This document shows, piece by piece, positions 28,256 through 38,577 of a stretch of 64,000 bases of DNA. The notes below the pieces were generated by a model that saw only the letters and a program-made list of their open reading frames with translations, was not told the origin of the DNA and ran no database searches. The DNA lies in assembly GCF_051014445.1 (NCBI RefSeq), contig NW_027488366.1:27918001-27982000 (forward strand). The letters run 5' to 3'. Position 1 is the first letter of the stretch. Each line of letters begins with the position of its first letter. The translations under genes and the position numbers were made by a program. The DNA comes from Colletes latitarsis (Eukaryota; Arthropoda; Insecta; Hymenoptera; Colletidae).

Positions 28256-29659
28256 ACTGAAACAGTCGGTTAAACCTGGTTTCGATCAATATTTTAGTGG
28301 ATAACGCAAGTTAGGTCTGGGATAGGTCTGGGATTTGCCCTCATCAGACTCATACCTACGCACACTTCACATACTCGTTGAACAGATCCTGGGTTTTTTC
28401 TGGAGTGGATCACGTAGTAATGAAGTACAACACTGAAACAGTTAATTAAACCTGGTTTCCATCAATATTTTAGAGGACAGCGCATGTTAGGTCTAGGTTA
28501 GGCCTGGGATTTGCCCTGATCAGGGTCATACTTTCGCAGCTTTAACATACATGTTGACCTAATCGAGGGTTTTTTCTGCTTTGGATCACGTAGTAAAGTG
28601 GTACCACTCTGAAACAGTCCATTAAACCTGGTTTGGATCAATTGTTTAGAGGATAACGCATGTTAGGTCTAGGTTAGCCCTGGGATTTTCACTCATCAGA
28701 CTCATATTTTCGCATTCTTCTCATACTTGTTGAACTGATCCTGGGGTTTTTCTGGTTTGGATCACGTAGTAATGTGGTACCACACTGAAACAGTCGATTA
28801 AACCTGGTTTCGATCAATATCTTAGAGGATAACGCAAGTTAAGTCTGGGATTGGTCTGGGATTTGACCTCATCGGACTCATACTTTCGCACACTTCACAT
28901 ACTCGTTGAACAGATCGTGGGTTATTTTCTGGTTTGGATCACATAGTAATGTGGTACCACACTGAAACAGTCGATTAAACCAGGTTTCGATCAATATTTT
29001 TGAGGATAACGCATGTTAGGTCTAGGTTAGGCCTGGGATTTTCACTCATCAGACTCATGCTTTCGCATTCTTCACATACTTGTTGAACGGATCCTGGGTT
29101 TTTTCTGGTTTGGATCACGTAGTAATGTGGTACCACACTGAAACAGTCGATTAAACCTGGTTATGATCAATATTTTAGAGGATAACGCATAGTTAGGTTT
29201 GGGATAGGTCTGGGATTTGACCTCATCAGACTCATACTTTCGCACACTTCACATACTCGTTGAACAGATCCTGGGTTATTTTCTGGTTTGGATCACATAG
29301 TAATGTGGTACCACACTGAAACAGTCGATTAAACCTGGTCATGATCAATATTTTAGAGAATAATTCATGTTATGTCTAGGTTAGGTCTGGGATTTGCTCT
29401 CATCAGGCTCATTCTTTCGCATATTTCTCATACTTGATGGCTAGATCCTGGGCTTTTTCTGGATTGCATCACGTAGTAATGAAGTACAACACTGAAACAG
29501 TCAATTAAACCTGGTTTCCATCAATATCTTAGAGGACAACGCATGTTAGGTCTAGGTTAGGCCTGGGATTTGCCCTCATCAGGGTCATACTTCCGCAGTT
29601 TTAACATACATGTTGACCTGATCGAGGGTTTTTTCTGCTTTGGATCACGTAGTAAAGTG

Positions 29660-30883
29660 GTGCCACACTGAAACAGTCGATTAAACCAGGTTTCGATCAA
29701 TACTTTTGAGGATAACGCATGTTAGGTCTAGGTTAGGCCTGGGATTTTCACTCATCAGACTCATACTTTCGCATTCTTCACATACTTGTTGAACGGATCC
29801 TGGGTTTTTTCTGGTTTGGATCACGTAGTAATGTGGGTCCACACTGAAACAATCAATTAAACCTGGTCTTGATAAATATTTTAGAGGATAACGCATGTTA
29901 GGTCTGGGATAGGTCTGGGATTTGCCCTCATCAGACTCATACTTTCGCACACTTCACATACTCGTTGAACAGATCCTGGGTTATTTTCTGGTTTGGATGA
30001 CATAGTAATGTGGTACCACACTGAAACAGTCGATTAAACCAGGTTTCGATCACTATTTTTGAGGACAACGCATGTTAGGCCTAGGTTAGGCCTGGGATTT
30101 TCACTCATCAGACTCATACTTTTGCATTCTTCACATACTTGTTGAACGGATCCTGGGTTTTTTCTGGTTTGGATCACGTAGTTATGTGGGTCCACACTGA
30201 AACAATCAATTAAACCTGGTCTTGATAAATATTTTAGAGGATAACGCAAGTTAGGTCTGGGGTAGGTCTGGGATTAGCCCTCATCAGACTCATACTTTCG
30301 CACACTTCACATACTCGTTGAACAGATCCAGGGTTATTTTCTGGTTTGGATCACATAGTAATGTGGTACCACACTGAAACAGTCGATTAAACCAGGTTTC
30401 GATCAATACTTTTGAGGATAACGCATGTTAGGTCTAGGTTAGGCCTGGGATTTTCACTCATCAGACTCATACTTTCGCATTCTTCACATACTTGTTGAAC
30501 GGATCCTGGGTTTTTTCTGGTTTGGATCACGTAGTAATGTGGGTCCACACTGAAACAATCAATTAAACCTGGTCTTGATAAATATTTTAGAGGATAACGC
30601 ATGTTAGGTCTGGGATAGGTCTGGGATTTGCCCTCATCAGACTCATACTTTCGCACACTTCACATACTCGTTGAACAGATCCTGGGTTATTTTCTGGTTT
30701 GGATCACATAGTAATGTGGTACCACACTGAAACAGTCGATTAAACCAGGTTTCGATCACTATTTTTGAGGACAACGCATGTTAGGTCTAGGTTAGGCCTG
30801 GGATTTTCACTCATCAGACTCATACTTTCGCATTCTTCACATACTTGTTGAACGGATCCTGGGTTTTTTCTGGTTTGGATCAC
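29660..30883. repeat. Second copy of part of the dimer array
   Basis: Matches 27013-28236 at offset about 2647 bp (15 monomers). It includes the odd GGATGACATAG variant (27347/29995) and GATCACTATTTTTGAGGACAACG. Near 28110 the first copy has one extra T, which the second lacks. The flanks 29281-29660 recur at about 30868-31247 (offset 1587, 9 monomers), so this region has been through at least two exchanges. Confidence 0.72.
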
Positions 30884-33800
30884 ATAGTAATGTGGTACCA
30901 CACTGAAACAGTCGATTAAACCTGGTCATGATCAATATTTTAGAGAATAATTCATGTTATGTCTAGGTTAGGTCTGGGATTTGCTCTCATCAGGCTCATT
31001 CTTTCGCATATTTCTCATACTTGATGGCTAGATCCTGGGCTTTTTCTGGATTGCATCACGTAGTAATGAAGTACAACACTGAAACAGTCAATTAAACCTG
31101 GTTTCCATCAATATCTTAGAGGACAACGCATGTTAGGTCTAGGTTAGGCCTGGGATTTGCCCTCATCAGGGTCATACTTCCGCAGTTTTAACATACATGT
31201 TGACCTGATCGAGGGTTTTTTCTGCTTTGGATCACGTAGTAAAGTGGTGCCACACTGAAACAGTCCATTAAACCTGGTTTGGATCAATATTTTACAGGAT
31301 AACGCATGTTAGGTCTAGGTTTGCCCTGGGATTTTCACTCATCAGACTCATACTTTCGCATTCTTCACATACTTGTTGACCGGATCCTGGGTTTTTTCAG
31401 GTTTGGTTCACGTAGTAATGTGGTACCACACTGAAACATTCAATTAAACCTGGTCTTGATAAATATTTTAGAGGATAACGCATGTTAGGTCTAGGTTAGG
31501 TCTAGGATTTGCCCTCATCAGGCTCATACTTTCGCATATTTCTCATACTTCATGGCTAGATCCTGGGCTGTTTCTGGATTGTATCACGTAGTAATGCGGT
31601 ACCACGCCGAAACAGTCAATTAAAACTGGTTTCGATCAATATTTTAGAGGATAACGCAAGTTTGGTCTGGGAAAGGTCTGGGATTCGCCCTCATCAGGCT
31701 CATACTTTCGCGTTTTTCACATACTTGTTGAACTGATCCTGGGTTTTTTCTGGTTTGGATCACGTAGCAACGAGGTACCACACTGAAACAGTCGATTAAA
31801 CCTGGTTTGGATCAATATTTTAGAGGATAACGCATGTTAGGTCTAGGTTAGGTCTGGGATTTTCACTCATCAGACTCATACTTTCGCATTCATCACATAC
31901 TTGTTGAACAGATCCTGGGTTTTTTATGGTTTGGCTCACGTAGTAATGTGGTACCACACTGAAACATTCAATTAAACCTAGTCTTGATAAATATTTTAGA
32001 GGATAACGCATGTTAGGTCTGGGTTACGACTAGGATTTGCCCCCATCAGGCTCATACTTTCGCATATTTCTCATACTTCATGGCTGGATCCTGGGCTATT
32101 TCTGGTTTGGATCACGTAGTAATGTGGTACCACACTGAAACAGTCAATTAAACCTGGTTTTGATCAATATTTTAGAGAATAATTCATGTCAGGTCTAGGT
32201 TAGGTCTGGGATTTGCTCTCATCAGGCTCATTCTTTCGCATATTTCTCATACTTGATGGCTAGATCCTGGGCTTTTTCCGGTTTGCATCACGTAGTAATG
32301 AAGTACAACACTGAAACAGTCAACTCAACCTGGTTTCGATCAATATTTTAGAGGATAACGCATGTTAGGTCTAGGTTAGCCCTGGGATTTTCACTCATCA
32401 GACTCATAGTTTCGCATTCTTCTCATACTTCATGGCTAGATCCTGGGCTATTTCTGGATTGTATCACGTAGTAATGTGGTACCACACTGGAACATTCAAT
32501 TAAACCTGGTCTTGACAAATATTTTAGAGGATAACGCATGTTAGGTTTGGGTTATGTCTAGGATTTGCCCTCATCAGGCTGATACTTTCGCATATTTCTC
32601 ATACTTCATGGCTAGATCCTGGGCTGTTTCTGGATTGTATCACGTAGTAATGTGGTACCACGCTGAAACAGTCAATTAAGCCTGATTTCGATGAATATTT
32701 TAGAGGATAACGCAAGTTAGGTCTGGGATAGGTCTGGGATTCGCCCTCATCAGGCTCATACCTTCGCATATTTCTCATACTTGATGGCTAGATCCTGGGC
32801 TTGTTCTGGATTGCATGACGTAGTAATGTGGTACCACACTGGAACATTCAATTAAACCTGGTCTTGATAAATATTTTAGAGGATAACGCATGTTAGGTTT
32901 GGGTTAGGTCTAGGATTTGCCCTCATCAGGCTGATACTTTCGCATATTTCTCATACTTCATGGCTAGATCCTGGGCTTTTTCTGGATTGCATCACGTAGT
33001 AATGAAGTACAACACTGAAGCAGTCAATTAAACCTGGTTTCCATCAATATCTTAGAGGACAACGCAAGTTAGGTCTGGGATAAGTCTGGGATTTGCCCTC
33101 ATCAGGCTCATACTTTCGCACACTTCACATACTTGTTGAACTGATCCTGTGTTTTTTCTGGTTTGGATCACGTAGTAGTGTGGTACCACACTGAAACAGT
33201 CCATTAAACCTTGTTTGGATCAATATTTTAGAGGATAACGCATGTCAGGTCTGGGATAGGTCTGGGATTTGACCTCATCAGACTCATACTTTCGCACACT
33301 TCACATACTTGTTGAACAGATCCTGTGTTTTTTCTGGTTTGGATCACGTAGTAGTGTGGTACCACACTGAAACAGTCCATTAAACCTTGTTTGGATCAAT
33401 ATTTTAGAGGATAACGCATGTCAGGTCTGGGATAGGTCTGGGATTTGCCCTCATCAGACTCATACTTTCGCACACTTCACATACTCGTTGAACAGATCCT
33501 GGGTTATTTTCTGGTTTGGATCACATAGTAATGTGGTACCACACTGAAACAGTCAATTAAACCAGGTTTCGATCAATATTTTTGAGGATGACGCATGTTA
33601 GGTCTAGGTTAGGCCTGGGATTTTCACTCATCAGACTCATACTTTCGCATTCTTCACATACTTGTTGACCGGATCCTGGGTTTTTTCCGGTTTGGGTCAA
33701 GTAGTAGTGTGGTACCACACTGAAACAGTCAATTCAACCTGGTATCGATCAATATTTTAGAGGACAACGCATGTTAGGTTTAGGTTAGTCCTGGGATTTG

Positions 33801-34317
33801 CCCTCATCAGGGTCATACTTTCGCAGATTTAACATACATGTTGACGTGATCGAGGGTTTTTTCTGCTTTGGATCAGGTAGTAAAGTGGTACCACACTGAA
33901 ACAGTCCATTAAACCTGGTTTGGATCCACATTTTAGAGGATAACGCATGTTAGGTCTAGGTAAGCCCTAGGATCTTCACTCATCAGACTCATACATTCGC
34001 AATCTTCACATACTTGCTGAACGGACCCTGGGTTTTTTCTGGTTTGGTTCACGTAGTAATGTGGTACCACACTGGAACATTCAATTAAACCTGGTCTTGA
34101 TAAATATTTTAGAGGATAACGCATGTTAGGTTTGGGTTAGGTCTAGGATTTGCCCTCATCAGGCTCATACTTTCGCATATTTCTCATACTTCATGGCTAG
34201 ATCCTGGGCTGTTTCTGGATTGTACCACCTAGTAATGTGGTACCACGCTGAAACAGTCAATTAAACCTGGTTTCGTTCAATATTTTAGAGGATAACGCAA
34301 GTTAGGTCCGGGATAGG

Positions 34318-35246
34318 CCTGGGATTTGCCCTCATCAGGCTCATTCTTTCGCATATTTCTCATACTTGATGGCTAGATCCTGGGCTATTTCTGGATTGGA
34401 TCACGTGGTAATGTGGTACCACACTGAAACAGTCAATTAAACCTGGTTTCCATCAATATCTTAGAGGACAACGCAAGTTAGATCTGGGATAGGTCTGGGA
34501 TTTGCCCTCATCAGGGTCATACTTTCGCAGTTTTAACATGCATGTTGACCTCATCGAGGGTTTTTTCTCCTTTGGATCACGTAGTAAAGTGGTACCACAA
34601 CTAAAACAGTCAATTAAACCTGGTTTCGATCATTATTTTAGAGGATAACGCAAGTTAGGTCTGGGATAGGTCTGGGATTAGCCCTCATCAGACTCATACT
34701 TTCGCATTCTTCACATACTTGTTGAACGGATCCTGGGCTTTTTCCGGTTTGGGTCAAGTAGTAGTGTGGTACCACACTGAAACAGTCGATTAAACCTGGT
34801 TTCGATCAATATTTTTGAGGATAACGCATGTTAGGTCTAGGTTAGGCCGGGGATTTTCACTCAGCAGACTCATACTTTCGCATTCTTCACATACTTGTTG
34901 AACGGATCCTGGGTTTTTTCTGGTTTGGATCACGTAGTAATGTGGGACCACACTGAAACAGTCGATTAAACCTGGTTTCGATCAATATTTTAGAGGATAA
35001 CGCAAGTTTGGTCTGGGATAGGTCTGGGATTTGCCCTCATCAGGCTCATACTTTCGCGTTTTTCACATACTTGTTGAACAGATCCTGGGTTTTTTCTGGT
35101 TTGGATCACGTAGTAATGTGGTACCACACTGAAACAGTCGATTAAACCTCGTTTCGATCAATATTTTAGAGGATAACGCAAGTTTGGTCTGGGATAGGTC
35201 TGGGATTTGCCCTCATCAGGCTCATACTTTCGCGTTTTTCACATAC
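34318..35246. repeat. Empty-site paralog of the retroelement insertion locus
   Basis: 34318-34667 matches the left flank of the element (37843-38192, offset 3525, 20 monomers). 34668-35246 matches the right flank (44198-44776, offset 9530, which is 3525 plus the element plus one target-site duplication). Diagnostic variants are CTCATCGAGGG with TTTTCTCCTTTGG, GGTTTGGGTCAAGTAG, and AAACCTCGTTTCG. A single GTTAGGTCTGGGAT sits at 34654-34667 with no element. About six differences from the occupied flanks were counted by eye. It is the uninterrupted relative of the insertion site. Confidence 0.88.
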
Positions 35247-38178
35247 TTGTTGAACAGATCCTGGGTTTTTTCTGGTTTGGATCACGTAGTAATGTGGTAC
35301 CACACTGAAACAGTCAATTAAACCTGGTTTCGATCAATACTTTAGAGAATAATTCATGTCAGGTCTAGGTTAGGTCTGGGATTTGCTCTCATCAGGCTCA
35401 TTCTTTCGCATATTTCTCATGCTTGATGTCTAGATCCTGGGCTTTTTCTGGATTGCATCACGTAGTAATGAAGTACAACACTGAAGCAGTCAACTAAACC
35501 TGGTTTCCATCAATATTTTACAGGACAACGCATGTTAGGTCTAGGTTAGGCCTGGGATTTGCCCTCATCAGGGTCATACTTTCGCAGTTTTAACATACAT
35601 GTTGACCTGATCGAGGGCTTTGTCCGCTTTGGATCACGTAGTAAAGTGGTAACACACTGAAGCAGTCCATTAAACCCGGTATGGATCAATATTTTAGAGG
35701 ATAACGCATGTTAGGTTTGGGTTAGTTCTAGGATTTGCCCACATCAGGCTCATACTTTCGCATATTTCTCATACTTCATGGGTAGATCCTGGGCTGTTTC
35801 TGGATTGTATCACGTAGTAATGTGGTACCACACTGAAACAGTCAATTAAACCCGGTTTGGATCAATATTTTAGAGAATAATTCATGTTAGGTCTGGGTTA
35901 GGTCTGGGATTTGCTCTCATCAGGCTCATACTTTCGCATATTTCTCATACTTGATGGCTAGATCCTGGGTTTTTTCTGGATTGCATCACGTAGTAATGAA
36001 GTACATGACTGAAACAGTCAATTAAACCTGGTTTCGATAAATATTTTAGACAATAATTCATGTTAGGTCTAGGTTAGGCCTGGGATTTGCCCTCATCAGG
36101 GTCATACTTTCGCAGTTTTAACATGCATGTTGACCTGATCGAGTGTTTTTTCTGCTTTGGATCACGTAGCAAAGTGGTACCACAACTAAAACAGTCAATT
36201 AAACCTGGTTTCGATCACTATTTTAGAGGATAACGCAAGTTAGGTCTGGGATAGGTCTGGGATTAGCCCTCATCAGGCTCATACTTTCGCAGTTTTAACA
36301 TGCATGTTGACCTGATCGAGGGTTTTTTCTGCTTTGGATCACGTAGTAAAGTGGTACCACAACTAAAACAGTCGATTAAACCTGGTTTCGATTAATATTT
36401 TAGAGGATAACGCATGTTAGGTCTGGGATAGGTCTGGGATTCGCCCTCATCAGGCTCATACTTTCGCATATTTCTCATACTTGATGGCTAGATCCTGGGC
36501 TTTTTCTGGATTGCATCATGTAGTAATGTGGGACCACACTGAAACAATCAATTAAACCTGGTCATGATCAATATTTTAGAGAATAATTCATGTTATGTCT
36601 AGGTTAGGTCTGGGATTTGCTCTCATCAGGCTCATTCTTTCGCATATTTCTCATACTTGATGGCTAGATCCTGGGCTTTTTCTGCTTTGGATCACGTAGT
36701 AAAGTGGTGCCACACTGAAACAGTCCATTAAACCTGGTTTGGATCAATATTTTAGAGGATAACGCATGTTAGGTCTAGGTTTGCCCTGGGATTTTCACTC
36801 ATCACACACATACTTTCACATTCTTCACATACATGTTGAACGGATCCTGGATTTTTTCTGGTTTGGTTCACGAAGTAATGTGGTACCACACTGGAACATT
36901 CAATTAAACCTGGTCTTGATAAATAATTTAGAGGATAACGCATGTTAGGTTTGGGTTAGGTCTAGGATTTGCCCTTATCAGGCTCATACTTTCGCATATT
37001 TCTCATACTTCATGGCTAGATCCTGGGCTGTTTCTGGATTGTATCACGTAGTAATGTGGTACCACGCTGAAACAGTCAATTAAACCTGGTTTCGTTCAAT
37101 ATTTTAGAGGATAACGCAAGTTAGGATTGGGATAGGTCTGGGATTTGCCCTCATCAGGCTCATACTTTCGCGTTTTTCAAATACTTGTTGAACAGATCCT
37201 GGGTTTTTTCCGGTTTGGGTCACGTAGTAGTGTGGTACCACACTGAAACAGTCGATTAAACCTGGTTTCGATCAATATTTTTGAGGATAACGCATGTTAG
37301 GTCTAGGTTAGGCCGGGGATTTTCACTCATCAGACCCATACTTTCGCATTCTTCACATACTTGTTGAACGGATCGTGGGTTTTTTCTGGTTTGGATCACG
37401 TAGTTATTGCGGGACCACACTGAAGCAATCAATGAAACCTGGTCATGATAACTATTTTAGAGGATAACGCATGTTAGGTTTGGGTTAGGTCTAGGATTTG
37501 CCCACATCAGGCTCATACTTTCGCATATTTCTCATACTTCATGGCTAGATCCTGGGCTGCTTCTGGATTGTATCACGTAGTAATGAAGTACAACACTGAA
37601 ACAGTCAATTAAACCTGGTTTCCATCAATATCTTAGAGGACAACGCAAGTTAGGTCTGGGATAGGTCTGGGATTTGCCCTCATCAGGCTCATACTTTCGC
37701 ACACTTCACATACTCGTTGAACAGATCCTGGGTTATTTTCTGGTTTGGATCACATAGCAATGTGGTACCACACTGAAACAGCAGATAAAACCAGGTTTCG
37801 ATCAATATTTTTGAGGATAACGCGTGTTAGGTCTAGGTTAGGCCTGGGATTTGCCCTCATCAGGCTCATTCTTTCGCATATTTCTCATACTTGATGGCTA
37901 GATCCTGAGCTATTTCTGGATTGGATCACGTGGTAATGTGGTACCACACTGAAACAGTCAATTAAACCTGGTTTCCATCAATATCTTAGAGGGCAACGCA
38001 AGTTAGGTCTGGGATAAGTCTGGGATTTGCCCTCATCAGGGTCATACTTTCGCAGTTTTAACATGCATGTTGACCTCATCGAGGGTTTTTTCTCCTTTGG
38101 ATCACGTAGTAAAGTGGTACCACAACTAAAACAGTCAATTAAACCTGGTTTCGATCATTATTTTAGAGGATAACGCAA

Positions 38179-38192
38179 GTTAGGTCTGGGAT
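38179..38192 (+). repeat. Target-site duplication, left, element copy 1
   Basis: GTTAGGTCTGGGAT directly before the element. The same 14 bases follow the poly(A) at 44184-44197. Two A residues before the left copy could also belong to the duplication (14-16 bp), because they cannot be told from poly(A) on the right. The sequence is the first 11-bp sub-repeat of the monomer plus flanking bases. Confidence 0.93.
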
Positions 38193-38577
38193 CCCCTCAG
38201 GGGCTGCCAGCCTTTCAGCTGCAGTACGGGCTTAACGAACCCGGGGTACCCGAGTCATACACACACCGTAAGCCTCCTGTTGGTCGTCACAACGACCCAT
38301 TCACAATTCCCTATTGGTTTTGTGAATGGTACGTGACGGCAGGAGGAACGGGGGTCTTGGCTTAACCGCCTGGGCCACGAGTATGGCGACTCTATAAAAT
38401 CGCCCTCCAATCCTAAGCTATGGTGCGCGGCGATGGGATGCATGGTTGGGGGAGAAGGCCCAATCCCAAGCGACCACCTCCGGGGAACCTGCCGAACCCC
38501 CGGAGTATATAGGCTTACCCGGGTAAGGCGGCTCTGCCCGGGCGGACCTTTTCTTCCGACCTGCTCGTGGGAATATT
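38193..38577 (+). promoter_or_regulatory. 5' UTR of element copy 1 with palindromes
   Basis: This 385-bp leader should hold the internal promoter that non-LTR elements need. It starts with the small palindrome CCCCTCAGGGG (38193-38203). It contains a perfect 10-bp stem CCATTCACAA/TTGTGAATGG (38297-38306 with 38320-38329), nested inside a weaker outer stem (CCTCCTG at 38273 with CAGGAGG at 38340). It also has the 14-bp palindrome CTTACCCGGGTAAG at 38514-38527. TATAAAA occurs at 38393 but there is no evidence that it is used. The promoter role is inferred from the element type. Confidence 0.5.

Larger units (their letters stand above)
1..38178. repeat. 176-bp satellite array, left arm
   Basis: Uninterrupted head-to-tail monomers of about 176 bp: the GGTACC box lies at 51, 227 and 403, and the spacing continues, sometimes as 177. 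Conserved boxes, in order, are GTTAGGTCTAGGTTAGG, CTCATCAG, CATACTTTCGCA, GATCCTGGG, GGATCACGTAGTAATG, GTGGTACCACAC, AATTAAACCTGG and ATCAATATTTTAGAGG. Monomers differ from each other by scattered substitutions and fall into recognisable classes. No RNA gene and no protein gene was seen. Short minus-strand open frames of 63-89 codons recur once per monomer or dimer, but only because the monomer lacks stops in one phase. The array is probably pericentromeric, subtelomeric or other heterochromatin; which of these cannot be told from sequence alone. Confidence 0.97.

Noticed and set aside
36766..36948. Plus-strand 60-codon frame in satellite (and at 45945-46127)
   Set aside because: It arises from point changes in one monomer and is duplicated only because the segment is. 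No family resemblance was seen.
1..38178. True telomeric (TTAGG)n array
   Set aside because: TTAGG occurs as part of an 11-bp sub-repeat twice per 176-bp monomer, not as a pentamer array. The rest of the monomer is unrelated.
38193..38270. HDV-like self-cleaving ribozyme at the element 5' end, as known in some R2, SART and RTE-type elements
   Set aside because: A small CAGC/GCTG hairpin and nearby stems exist, but a P1 strand pairing with the very first bases and the double-pseudoknot order could not be traced by hand. A covariance search would decide.
38393..38399. TATAAAA as the promoter of the element
   Set aside because: Non-LTR elements must keep their promoter downstream of the start site. 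A TATA box 200 bp into the leader would lose the 5' end on each cycle, so it is probably chance.
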